A stretch of DNA of 7,392 nt. Source: Saprospiraceae bacterium. GTDB taxonomy: Bacteria; Bacteroidota; Bacteroidia; Chitinophagales; Saprospiraceae. Where the stretch lies: contig JAGOIB010000103.1 of assembly GCA_017995875.1 (NCBI GenBank), positions 1 to 7,392 on the forward strand, written 5' to 3'. Below, piece by piece: positions 1 to 7,117 of this stretch. Both the position numbers and the translations under genes were made by a program. The notes below the pieces were generated by a model. It ran no database searches, had not been told where the DNA came from, and saw only the letters and a list, made by a program, of their open reading frames with translations. Positions within the stretch are counted from its first letter, which is position 1. Every line of letters starts with the position of its first letter.

Positions 1-25
1 TTAATGATGAATGAAAATTAGTGAA

Positions 26-2857
26 TTAGCTTTTTTTGAATTCATAGAGCAGGCTCACATAAGCCAGCCGCCCAATATACGGCCCTCCATACGTTTCGTA
101 GTGTTTATTTTCCAAAATATTTGATGCGCCGATTTTGAAGGTTGTGTTGAGTCGGTCCAGTTCTACACTGACCTGCGCATCCAGTAAGTCATAGGTCGGT
201 ATATATCCTGTAAACTGTGGAGAACCCTCAAACTGAAATCCATCAACCCATTTGTAATTGACACTGAAACCTACTTTTCTCAGGGCGTCAATATTCAGGA
301 CGCTAATATCCCTACCGGATATTCCAAGGTTGTACTTATGCTTAGGTGTATTATAAGCAGGTATGATCGGGTCATCTTCATCTACCTTGGTCAATTCGTT
401 GAAACTGTAATTACCATTGATCGAGATAATCCTCGAGAGATAGTAATTCAAACCGATACTGAATCCCTGCGTATTGACTTTCGTTTTTGAATTTGAGGAA
501 TACCTGTACACGACTACATTTTCAGGAAAAACCGGTGGTGGGGCAGTCACATCAATGTCTGCTGTTATCCCTAACTCATAACCAAGAAAATGCTGATAGG
601 AATTACGGTAATACCCCATGTCAACAAATAGATTTTTGAACAAGGTTGTTCTGAGTCCAATTTCGAAAGTATTAACCTTTTCTGGCCTGATCCTATCGAT
701 GCTAAAATACTCCAGGGTATCCCAGCGTAGGCTATTCAATCCAGCGATAAAGGAAGGAATAGTAATCAAGCTGTCAACCTGTCCAATATGACCGGCTAAT
801 GTTGCAGGGCCAACATTGAGATGAAGATATTGATCGGACAAAGTAGGATTGCGAAGGGCGCTGGAAAAAGAAAACCTGAGATAGGTATTCTCTTTTGGTG
901 TGTATACAAGACTGGCGGCAGGTGTCTGGATCCAGTTCATGTTTTCGTTTTTATCCACACGTAGAGTAGCAGAGGCAATCAGTTTATTGTCTAGAAATTT
1001 TTCCTGGACACCGGCATAAACACCAAATTCAGAATTGTGGATGGCTTCAGTACTGTCATTGAAAATGGTTCCATTGGATACTGGGGCATATTGTCTGTAA
1101 TTGGCCCCGACCCTTATCTCAGAGAGAAATCGTGGATTAAAGGTGTACTCGCCGTGGACATGGTATAGAGCAGATTTATCATAAAACCTCGTACCCATCT
1201 CATCATTGTTATACCGGGAGGTGATATCAGCAAAGGCAGAATCAAAAGCTGCGGTCCCCGGTGTCAGGAAGTCCATGATTCCATCTTCGATGTGTATGTT
1301 CTGTGTATTGGCATATTGTGCAGCCAGGGTGTGCCATCTCGTTAGTGTATCATTGTAGGTAATCAGCCACTGCTCGGCTGCCTCCACATCAAAACTGACG
1401 GTATTGGTATTCGGATCATACACAGGTACAGGGTAGCCTAATTCCCTCATCGTTTTTGGGAAATTGGCAACACCTTTCCAATACCTTCTGTAATCGGTTG
1501 CCCAGTTGGTTGGATCTTTGCTCAATTCCTGTAAACGCAATGCAGTGAAGTAGGGATCGTATGAGCTTCCTGCATTTTCATTGGTCGCATAGGCACGAAT
1601 AAAATATTTATCTCTCTTGCGGAATTCAATCCTGTTTTGGAAAAAGAGAATATCCTTTAAGCTAAAGCGGTTATCTCCCTGATATACTGTAGTTCCTGAT
1701 CCAAAAGAAGAGGATAAAATGAGTTCGGGAGATTCGATGCCATTTTCAGGATTCGTCCGAAAATGAAAGGCGGCATTGGCTTTATAGTTCTTTGTATTGT
1801 AATCTACCAGTTCTATTTCTTTATACCCTATCCTATAAAAATTGCCTAATCCGGGATCTGAAATCAGGTGTGCATCACTATTAGTGACATCTGTGAGCGC
1901 ATAATATTCATCACCATAAATATTGACGGCATCATACCTGCCAGGGTTGTCTTCCGGAACGCGTGTAGCTGTTATCGGATTATAATTTTCGGCTTCCCAA
2001 TCATTTGCTCTGAAGGCATAGAAATTGAGTTTGAAAGCAAAAACGTCTTTGCCGTTTTTATTTTTCAATGCATCGGCATAGCGCATGGAAGCTTCAAAAA
2101 GATTGCGTTCGCCACCCCGGAGCATTGCAGAAAGTCCTTTGTGAATAAATGGATTTTTGGTCTCCATACTAATCACACCATTGAAGGCATTCGGACCATA
2201 ATAAGCACTGCTCGCACCGACGATGATATCTACTTTAAGGACATCGAGCTCAGAGGAACCGAGAAAATTTCCGAGTGAAAAATTAAGCCCGGGTGCCTGG
2301 TTGTCTACACCATCAATAATCTGTAGAGATCGGACAGGGCTCGTAGAATTGAATCCCCTGGTGTTGATGATTTTAAAACCGAGACTTGCTGCTGTCAGAT
2401 CCACATCCTTCATAGCACCTAATCCATCGTAGAAATTGGCGCTGGGTGTTGCCTTGATGGCTGCAAGATCAAGAGATTCCACCGTTAGCGGAGATTCCTT
2501 CTGTTTATCAAGGATGCGGCTACCTACGACCTGGATTTCATCGATGAGGATACTGGCTTCACTAAGACGGGTTTGGCTAAATTTTGTAGCATCGGTGTAC
2601 GTAATTATTTTACCCTCGTACCCCGTAAATGAAATATAGAGGTTGATAGGCAGCGGAAGATCCGTCTTGATCGTGTATTGACCGTCAAAATCAGTGACAG
2701 CGCCAATAGTGGTACCTTCTATAACAACATTGACCCCAATCAGCGGTTCTCCGGTAAGATCATCAAATACTTCCCCTCTCAAGGTTACCTGTCCAAAAAA
2801 GTCGGTAGGGCAACACAACATCATGAGTAATCCAGCTATGAAAAAGCATCTTTGCAT
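26..2857 (-). CDS. TonB-dependent outer-membrane receptor with N-terminal carboxypeptidase-regulatory-like domain
   Basis: Predicted outer-membrane active transporter driven by TonB-ExbBD; the substrate cannot be read from the sequence. Residues 1 to about 22 form a signal peptide (MQR, then a hydrophobic FFIAGLLMML core, cut near FFGQ). Residues ~25-105 are a carboxypeptidase D regulatory-like beta-sandwich (LRGEVFDDLTGEPLIGVNV, with DFDGQYTI at ~57-64), a common N-terminal extension of Bacteroidota receptors. A TonB-box-like DEIQVVGSR lies at ~106-114, the plug at ~120-236 (INTRGFN, IIDGVDNQAPG, then SSAYYGPNAFNGVIS), and the rest is a beta-barrel ending LAYVSLLYEFKKS. Length is normal for the class. 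It is complete, with TAA at 26-28 and ATG at 2855-2857; there is no Shine-Dalgarno sequence, as is usual in this phylum. I see no SusD-like partner in the window, and the plug lacks the typical SusC look, so I do not call it SusC. It is divergent from the glycosyltransferase operon. Confidence 0.94.
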   Translation of the reverse strand: MQRCFFIAGLLMMLCCPTDFFGQVTLRGEVFDDLTGEPLIGVNVVIEGTTIGAVTDFDGQYTIKTDLPLPINLYISFTGYEGKIITYTDATKFSQTRLSEASILIDEIQVVGSRILDKQKESPLTVESLDLAAIKATPSANFYDGLGAMKDVDLTAASLGFKIINTRGFNSTSPVRSLQIIDGVDNQAPGLNFSLGNFLGSSELDVLKVDIIVGASSAYYGPNAFNGVISMETKNPFIHKGLSAMLRGGERNLFEASMRYADALKNKNGKDVFAFKLNFYAFRANDWEAENYNPITATRVPEDNPGRYDAVNIYGDEYYALTDVTNSDAHLISDPGLGNFYRIGYKEIELVDYNTKNYKANAAFHFRTNPENGIESPELILSSSFGSGTTVYQGDNRFSLKDILFFQNRIEFRKRDKYFIRAYATNENAGSSYDPYFTALRLQELSKDPTNWATDYRRYWKGVANFPKTMRELGYPVPVYDPNTNTVSFDVEAAEQWLITYNDTLTRWHTLAAQYANTQNIHIEDGIMDFLTPGTAAFDSAFADITSRYNNDEMGTRFYDKSALYHVHGEYTFNPRFLSEIRVGANYRQYAPVSNGTIFNDSTEAIHNSEFGVYAGVQEKFLDNKLIASATLRVDKNENMNWIQTPAASLVYTPKENTYLRFSFSSALRNPTLSDQYLHLNVGPATLAGHIGQVDSLITIPSFIAGLNSLRWDTLEYFSIDRIRPEKVNTFEIGLRTTLFKNLFVDMGYYRNSYQHFLGYELGITADIDVTAPPPVFPENVVVYRYSSNSKTKVNTQGFSIGLNYYLSRIISINGNYSFNELTKVDEDDPIIPAYNTPKHKYNLGISGRDISVLNIDALRKVGFSVNYKWVDGFQFEGSPQFTGYIPTYDLLDAQVSVELDRLNTTFKIGASNILENKHYETYGGPYIGRLAYVSLLYEFKKS

Positions 2858-2915
2858 CAGGTGACTAATTTGTTTTACAATTGCAGTATGGATCGGGATT
2901 CAATTAATCCTGTTT

Positions 2916-2933
2916 TATACGTATAGAATACGT
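2916..2933. promoter_or_regulatory. Palindrome and 11-bp-spaced direct repeat in the divergent promoter region
   Basis: TATACGTATA at 2916-2925 is a perfect 10-bp palindrome. Its core ATACGT (2917-2922) recurs at 2928-2933, eleven bases further on, about one helical turn. It lies between two divergent genes, about 60 bp upstream of the receptor start and just before the candidate promoter of the plus-strand operon. This could be a regulator binding site, but AT-rich palindromes of this size also arise by chance, so the assignment is tentative. Confidence 0.25.
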
Positions 2934-2935
2934 TC

Positions 2936-2965
2936 TTGGGCTTGAGAAAGGTAAGATTAATTTTA
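2936..2965 (+). promoter_or_regulatory. Candidate Bacteroidota-type promoter for the glycosyltransferase-mqnE-mqnA-yciO operon
   Basis: TTG at 2936-2938, a 19-base spacer, then TAATTTTA at 2958-2965. The Bacteroidota primary-sigma consensus is TTG, 19-21 bases, TAnnTTTG; this matches at all positions but the last base of the -7 element. Transcription would start near 2972, leaving a leader of about 100 bases before the ATG at 3074. No equally good match was found facing the receptor gene. Found by eye; a single degenerate match in AT-rich DNA is weak evidence. Confidence 0.35.
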
Positions 2966-3073
2966 CATTCTGGTAGTAAATTTTAAACCGGTGGATGTAT
3001 TGTGATGAAAAGTTAGGTTTACATAGGTAAGCCATTGAAATTCAATCACCCATGCCATTGATAAATAAGTATA

Positions 3074-4183
3074 ATGAATGTTCCTGACCTGCATATTGTG
3101 ACCTTTGGCGTACCATTTCCTGCCCGTTATGGAGGCGCCATAGATGTCTGGAACAGGATACAGGCTCTTTACGAACTTGGTGTGAAAATCAATCTTCATT
3201 GTTTTCTCTATGGTGACTTCAGGCCTCAACCGGAAATGCAGAAAGTCTCCGAACAAGTTCACTACTATCCGAGGGTCGTTTGGCCAGCATTGCTCTCTAA
3301 AGGCCAACCCTATATAGTTACTTCCAGGAAAAGCCAGCCTTTACTGAAGAGGTTAACCGAAGACCGAAGACCTATTCTGTTTGAAGGCATACATACTACT
3401 GGGTTTGCTCCTCTTTTGAAAGACAGGAAGTTGCTGTTACGCTCGCATAACATTGAGCATGAATACTATAATGAATTAGCGACTGAAAGTACAGGGATTA
3501 AATCCCTTCTTTTTCGACGTGAGGCTCTCTGTTTAAGGGATTATGAGGCACTGACAGCCAGGTCAATGGATGTTTTATTCGCTATTTCTCCCAAAGATCA
3601 GTCGTGGTTTGAGGAGCAGGGAGCAAAGAGTGTTTACCTTCCTCCATTTCATGGAAGCCATCATGTTGATATCCAGCCGGGTAGAGGACAATATCTTTTA
3701 TATCAAGGGGATCTTTCCCTTGAGATCAATCAGAACGCTTTACTTGACTTACTGGAAAAATTGCCTTCCGATCCGATCTATCAGATTGTTGCTGCAGGAA
3801 GGTCTGGAGACAAATCATTTGAAGAGAAACTGCGCCGTTTTCCCAACCTTCGGCGCGAAGCAGATGTTTCACAGGAGAAGATGATACAGTTGATCCAACA
3901 TGCTCAGGTTATTTTGATCCATAGTCTTCACATTTCAGGGATGAAATTGAAAATCTTTCCTGCCTTATATCACGGAAGATTTATAGCTGCTTCCGCCACC
4001 AGTGCTACACGGACAGGCCTTGACAAAGCCATGCAGTTTTATGATCCGCATTCGCTTAAATCGTTGTTAAAGCAACTTTGGTCTGCAGAATTTACACAAG
4101 AACAATATACAACCAGAATGGAAATATTGGCCGGGCATCCATCAGATACGGACAAGGCTAAGGAAATCATACGATATTTGTAA
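3074..4183 (+). CDS. GT-B fold glycosyltransferase (GT4/GT1-like)
   Basis: Predicted cytoplasmic or membrane-associated glycosyltransferase of 369 residues; donor and acceptor are unknown. The N-terminal Rossmann domain carries the glycine-rich loop PARYGGAIDVWNRI (residues ~16-29), FEGIHT (103-108) and RSHNIEHEYY (123-132), the HNxE type of motif seen in GT4 relatives. The C-terminal domain begins near YQGDLSLEINQNAL (~210-223) and has SGMKLKIFPALYHGRFIAAS (from ~288), which sits where the nucleotide-sugar loop normally lies. The usual EX7E glutamate pair is not evident; the GMKxK form replaces it. No signal peptide or membrane span is seen. The start is fixed, because an in-frame TAA at 3062-3064 precedes the ATG and no Shine-Dalgarno sequence is present. 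It is the first gene of the run; its TAA is four bases before mqnE, so co-transcription is very likely, but no role in menaquinone synthesis is implied by the family. It may act in surface polysaccharide or lipid glycosylation. Confidence 0.85.
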   Translation: MNVPDLHIVTFGVPFPARYGGAIDVWNRIQALYELGVKINLHCFLYGDFRPQPEMQKVSEQVHYYPRVVWPALLSKGQPYIVTSRKSQPLLKRLTEDRRPILFEGIHTTGFAPLLKDRKLLLRSHNIEHEYYNELATESTGIKSLLFRREALCLRDYEALTARSMDVLFAISPKDQSWFEEQGAKSVYLPPFHGSHHVDIQPGRGQYLLYQGDLSLEINQNALLDLLEKLPSDPIYQIVAAGRSGDKSFEEKLRRFPNLRREADVSQEKMIQLIQHAQVILIHSLHISGMKLKIFPALYHGRFIAASATSATRTGLDKAMQFYDPHSLKSLLKQLWSAEFTQEQYTTRMEILAGHPSDTDKAKEIIRYL

Positions 4184-4187
4184 GCTT

Positions 4188-5396
4188 ATGCATGAGACAA
4201 CTATTGATGCAACATTATTGGCTGTACTCTCAAAGGATGAAGCCTTGCCTTCTGAAGTGATTGCCATCAGGGAAAAAGTAATAGCCGGCACCAGGATCAC
4301 AGATGAAGATGCAATAGTATTATTCGAAAAAGCTCCGTTATCCTTTCTCAGTGTCCTGGCCGACCTGGTCCGGACGCGAAAGAATGGAAATAAGACTTTC
4401 TTCAACCGTAATTTTCATATTGAACCTACCAATGTTTGCATATACACCTGCAAGTTTTGCTCCTATTCACGCCTGATCAAGCATCGTGGCGAAGGATGGG
4501 AATATACGATGGAGGATATGCTCAACATCGTTAAGAAATATGATGGACAACCGGTGACAGAGGTTCATATCGTAGGTGGGGTGTTGCCTCAGTATGATCT
4601 TGATTTTTATTGTGAATTGTTCAGGCAGATCAAGGCGCATCGGCCTGAATTACATATCAAGGCACTCACGCCGGTAGAGTATCACTATATCTTTAAAAAA
4701 GCCAAAGTGAGTTATGAAGAAGGGATGAAGCGTATTTCGGATGCAGGTGTTGATAGTTTGCCGGGAGGCGGTGCTGAAATTTTTCATCCTGAAATCAGGG
4801 AAGTGATTTGTGCGGACAAATGCACAGGTGATGAATGGCTCCGTATGCATGAGATCTGGCATCAATTGGGTAAGCGATCTAATGCGACAATCCTCTATGG
4901 ACATATAGAGAAATATACCCATCGTGTTGATCACATGCGGAGACTTCGTGAGTTGCAGGATAAAACGGGTGGGTTCCAGACTTTTATCCCTTTGAAGTTT
5001 AGGAACAAGGACAATGAAATGTCCAATTTGCCGGAGACTACAGTCATAGAGGATTTGAAAAACTATGCTGTCAGCAGGATATACCTTGACAATTTTGATC
5101 ACATCAAAGCATACTGGCCTATGCTCGGACGTGATATGGCGCAGGTAGCGATGTCTTTTGGTGTTGACGACCTGGATGGTACTATTGATGACACTACTAA
5201 AATCTACAGTATGGCTGGTTCAGAAGAACAGAATCCATCCATGAGCACGTATGATTTGGTCACGCTCATCAAGAATGCAGGGAGGACTCCTGTGGAAAGG
5301 GATACCTTGTACCATGAATTGAACGATTGGAGTGATGCCACTTTTGAAGAAGACAATGAGTACAAGGGGTATGTCCCTTTACCGATATTAAATTGA
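4188..5396 (+). CDS. mqnE: Aminofutalosine synthase MqnE (radical SAM)
   Basis: Second enzyme of the futalosine menaquinone pathway (EC 2.5.1.120): it adds the adenosyl radical from S-adenosylmethionine to 3-enolpyruvyl-benzoate, giving 6-amino-6-deoxyfutalosine. The 402-residue protein has the radical SAM cluster motif CX3CX2C at Cys84, Cys88 and Cys91 (VCIYTCKFCSY), a following glycine motif HIVGGVLP (127-134), GGGAEIF (193-199), NATILYGHIE (232-241), LRELQDKTGGFQTFIPL (253-269), LDNFDHIKAYW (300-310) and FGVDDLDGT (324-332). NATxLYGHIE and the DLDGT block mark MqnE rather than its paralogue MqnC, although MqnE usually has NDLDGT where this has VDDLDGT. Length is close to the family's usual size. 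The start ATG at 4188 has no Shine-Dalgarno sequence. It lies 4 bases after the glycosyltransferase and 10 bases before mqnA, whose product makes its substrate. Confidence 0.95.
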   Translation: MHETTIDATLLAVLSKDEALPSEVIAIREKVIAGTRITDEDAIVLFEKAPLSFLSVLADLVRTRKNGNKTFFNRNFHIEPTNVCIYTCKFCSYSRLIKHRGEGWEYTMEDMLNIVKKYDGQPVTEVHIVGGVLPQYDLDFYCELFRQIKAHRPELHIKALTPVEYHYIFKKAKVSYEEGMKRISDAGVDSLPGGGAEIFHPEIREVICADKCTGDEWLRMHEIWHQLGKRSNATILYGHIEKYTHRVDHMRRLRELQDKTGGFQTFIPLKFRNKDNEMSNLPETTVIEDLKNYAVSRIYLDNFDHIKAYWPMLGRDMAQVAMSFGVDDLDGTIDDTTKIYSMAGSEEQNPSMSTYDLVTLIKNAGRTPVERDTLYHELNDWSDATFEEDNEYKGYVPLPILN

Positions 5397-5406
5397 ATAT
5401 AACCGG

Positions 5407-6141
5407 ATGACCTATCGTCTAGCCTTAGTTAAGTATCTGAATACATTGCCCTTCTCAGAGGGGTTGAAGTCAAATCAGTCAGAAGCCAAACTTGAAATCT
5501 TTCCGGTGACACCATCGCAATGCGCGACGATGTATGAAGAAGGAAAAGTGGATATCAGTTTGTGCCCGATAGGAGCATTGAGTGAATTGCCACCATATAA
5601 GGTGTGGGGAAATTACTGCATTGGTGCTGATGGTGAAGTTGGCACTGTTGTATTATTGAGTAAGGTGCCCCTGGATCAAATCACCTCTGTACGGTTTGAT
5701 GATCATTCCAGGACATCTAACATGTTGTTACAAATACTCGCTAGCCGATATTGGAAAAGGGATTGGGACTATTATTTTAGTAATGATGGTGCACAGGCTC
5801 AATCTTGTCTAATGATAGGGGACAAAGTATTTAAAAATAAAGCTGATTACCCTTTTCAGTATGATCTTGCATCAGCATGGAAGGCGCTTACAGGACTGCC
5901 AATGGTCTTTGCAGTCTGGATTGCCCGACCTGATGTGCCGGATGAAATATTAAACCATCTGGATATAGCGTTCAAGTCTGGCATGGCTTTTTTAGTTTCA
6001 GATAACAATGGATTAGAAGCATGGCAACGTGATTATCTGAACCACAATATTTCCTATCCCTTTGATAAGGGTAAACAGGAAGCCATGCAATTGTTTTTTC
6101 AATGGGCCGCTTCGGTTGAAGCAGTCCCATCCATCCGATAA
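5407..6141 (+). CDS. mqnA: Chorismate dehydratase MqnA
   Basis: First enzyme of the futalosine pathway (EC 4.2.1.151): it removes water from chorismate to give 3-enolpyruvyl-benzoate, the substrate of MqnE. The 244-residue protein has a periplasmic-binding-protein-like fold but no signal peptide, so it is cytoplasmic. Family signatures seen: VKYLNTLPF (8-16), the PSQC segment (36-39), GKVDISLCPIGAL (46-58), CIGADGEVGTVVLLSK (71-86), DDHSRTSNMLLQIL (98-111), MIGDKVF (136-142) and DLASAWKALTGLPMVFAVW (153-171). The SRTS and W-LTGLPxVFAVW blocks are diagnostic. It is slightly short but complete, and no expected block is missing. It follows mqnE after 10 bases and precedes the YciO-like gene by 12. 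The mqnE-mqnA pairing supports both calls. Confidence 0.94.
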   Translation: MTYRLALVKYLNTLPFSEGLKSNQSEAKLEIFPVTPSQCATMYEEGKVDISLCPIGALSELPPYKVWGNYCIGADGEVGTVVLLSKVPLDQITSVRFDDHSRTSNMLLQILASRYWKRDWDYYFSNDGAQAQSCLMIGDKVFKNKADYPFQYDLASAWKALTGLPMVFAVWIARPDVPDEILNHLDIAFKSGMAFLVSDNNGLEAWQRDYLNHNISYPFDKGKQEAMQLFFQWAASVEAVPSIR

Positions 6142-6153
6142 AAAAATACCCTC

Positions 6154-6768
6154 ATGATTATTGAAGCACAACGATACGGATTACATCCTGATGATATTGA
6201 ATTTATCATCGATACATTAGCGAAGGGAAAAGTAGGTATTGTGCCTACAGATTCCGTCTATGCTTTTTGTTGCCGGTCGGACCAGAAAGCGGGATTTGAA
6301 TCCATATGTCGCCTGAAGCATATCGATCCTAAAGATGCCATGATGAGTATCATCTGCAGGGACCTCAGCCAGGCTTCTGAATATTTTTCTCAGTGGGATA
6401 CGCCTCTGTACAGGTTGATTCATAAGAATTTTCCCGGCCCGTTTACATTCATTCTAAACAGTGGCAACAGGGCACCTTCCTTTCTCAAGAATACACGAAA
6501 GACACTAGGGCTGAGAATACCACATCACGCCGTTATCAAGGATATCATGGCTCGACTGGATGTCCCCTTGATTGTAAGTTCTGTAATCAATGACGATGAT
6601 GTATCAGAATATTTCTCTGATTCAGATCTGCTCACCAGTCGCTTTGAAAAACAAGTAGGATTTGTCATCATAGATGAAATGGAAACACAGGAAGCATCCA
6701 CAGTAGTTGATATGACAGGAGATGAGCCGGTGATTATCAGGCAGAGTAAGCACGAGTTTAAGGAGTGA
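6154..6768 (+). CDS. yciO: YciO/YrdC-family protein, possible L-threonylcarbamoyladenylate synthase
   Basis: A YrdC-domain protein of 204 residues. Members bind ATP, threonine and bicarbonate to make threonylcarbamoyl-AMP for the tRNA t6A modification, but the YciO branch is a paralogue whose cellular role is less clear. Seen: the PTDSVYAF strand-loop (31-38; PTDTVYGL in canonical members), CRDLS (68-72), NFPGPFTFIL (92-101), RKTLGLRIP (115-123), SSVIN (142-146) where TsaC/Sua5 have SxN, FEKQV (164-168) and STVVDMTGDEPVIIRQ (182-197). CRDLS, the FEKQV region and the C-terminal block recall E. coli YciO more than TsaC. There is no C-terminal Sua5 domain. The start ATG lies behind an A-rich stretch rather than a Shine-Dalgarno sequence. 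It is the last gene of the operon. The true t6A enzyme may be encoded elsewhere, so the enzymatic role here is inferred. Confidence 0.87.
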   Translation: MIIEAQRYGLHPDDIEFIIDTLAKGKVGIVPTDSVYAFCCRSDQKAGFESICRLKHIDPKDAMMSIICRDLSQASEYFSQWDTPLYRLIHKNFPGPFTFILNSGNRAPSFLKNTRKTLGLRIPHHAVIKDIMARLDVPLIVSSVINDDDVSEYFSDSDLLTSRFEKQVGFVIIDEMETQEASTVVDMTGDEPVIIRQSKHEFKE

Positions 6769-6771
6769 GGT

Positions 6772-6819
6772 CGTAAGAACGTAAGAACGTAAGAACGTGA
6801 GAACGTGAGAACGTGAGAG
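6772..6819 (+). repeat. Six tandem copies of an 8-bp unit
   Basis: Three perfect copies of CGTAAGAA (6772-6795) are followed by two of CGTGAGAA (6796-6811) and a final CGTGAGAG (6812-6819). The array starts three bases after the yciO-like stop codon. The single A-to-G change is fixed in a contiguous block, as expected if copies spread by slippage after the mutation. Copy-number change here would not touch a reading frame but would lengthen or shorten the operon's 3' untranslated region. Confidence 0.93.
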
Positions 6820-6822
6820 GTG

Positions 6823-6906
6823 TGTGTGATGTGTGTGGTGAGTGTTGAGTGTGGCTTCGTCAGTCGTCAGTCGTGAATCGTGAGATGTGAGTTGTGAATT
6901 GTGAGT
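6823..6906 (+). repeat. Degenerate heptanucleotide array, about 12 units
   Basis: The 84 bases divide in one phase into twelve 7-mers. The last seven (6858-6906) are clear: CGTCAGT twice, CGTGAAT, CGTGAGA, TGTGAGT, TGTGAAT, TGTGAGT, giving a consensus near YGTGAGT. The first five (6823-6857) are TG-rich and looser (TGTGTGA, TGTGTGT, GGTGAGT, GTTGAGT, GTGGCTT) but keep the same register. Function is unknown. The minus-strand reading frame across it translates into low-complexity His/Thr/Ser-rich sequence and is not credible as a gene. Confidence 0.75.
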
Positions 6907-6910
6907 GGGA

Positions 6911-6930
6911 ATTGACAACAGTCAATTTTT
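6911..6930 (+). terminator. Possible weak intrinsic terminator after the mqn operon
   Basis: ATTGAC (6911-6916), an AACA loop, then GTCAAT (6921-6926) can form a 6-bp stem whose last T begins a run of five Ts (6926-6930). The stem is AT-rich and short, so termination would be inefficient. It lies about 140 bases after the yciO-like stop codon and points the right way for the plus-strand operon. It could equally be part of the surrounding AATTGNC-type repeat words. Confidence 0.35.
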
Positions 6931-6932
6931 AT

Positions 6933-7109
6933 AGCCCCATCGGGGCGACATGTCTGTAGCAAGATCCAGCGCAAGATCATTTTAAGCGCCGTAGGTGCGA
7001 CATGTCTGTAGCAAAAGCCAATGCAAAATCATATTAGCTCCATCGGAGCGGCATGTCTGTAGCAAGATCCAGTGCAAGATCATTATAAGCGCCGTAGGTG
7101 CGACATGTC
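6933..7109 (+). repeat. Four hairpin repeats about 52 bp apart, in a duplicated 74-bp block
   Basis: Hairpins with 5-bp stems and 3-base loops lie at 6934-6946 (GCCCC ATC GGGGC), 6986-6998 (GCGCC GTA GGTGC), 7037-7049 (GCTCC ATC GGAGC) and 7089-7101 (GCGCC GTA GGTGC). Each is followed by the palindrome GACATGTC (GGCATGTC after the third). The first three are then followed by TGTAGCAA and by two copies of a GCAAGATC-like word. The copies alternate A-B-A-B: block 6933-7006 and block 7036-7109 are both 74 bases and differ at only 5 positions. Two of those form a C-G to T-A compensatory pair in the stem. The spacing of 51-52 bases shifts reading frame, so this is not coding. It resembles dispersed palindromic repeats I recall from Bacteroidota genomes, but this is unverified. 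Confidence 0.92.
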
Positions 7110-7117
7110 GATGAAGG

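Noticed and set aside
1868..2278. Plus-strand 136-codon reading frame inside the receptor gene
   Set aside because: It is antisense to conserved plug and barrel coding sequence and shows no recognisable domain.
26..2857. SusC-type glycan importer
   Set aside because: There is no SusD-like gene in the window and the plug region reads as a general TonB-dependent receptor. A partner beyond position 1 cannot be excluded.
2963..3307. Minus-strand 114-codon reading frame over the divergent spacer and the start of the glycosyltransferase gene
   Set aside because: It overlaps the conserved N-terminus of the glycosyltransferase and has no recognisable domain.
4650..5102. Minus-strand 150-codon reading frame inside mqnE
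   Set aside because: It is antisense to strongly conserved MqnE motifs; no domain is recognised.
4188..5396. MqnC (dehypoxanthine futalosine cyclase) rather than MqnE
   Set aside because: The NATILYGHIE and FGxxDLDGT blocks and the pairing with mqnA fit MqnE.
6622..6918. Minus-strand 98-codon reading frame over the 8-bp and 7-bp arrays
   Set aside because: It overlaps the end of the yciO-like gene, and its product is low-complexity His/Thr/Ser-rich sequence generated by the repeats.
6933..7109. CRISPR array from the ~52-bp periodic repeats
   Set aside because: The segments between hairpins are themselves repeated (spacers 1 and 3 are nearly identical), only four copies exist, and no cas gene is present. 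Real spacers would be unique.
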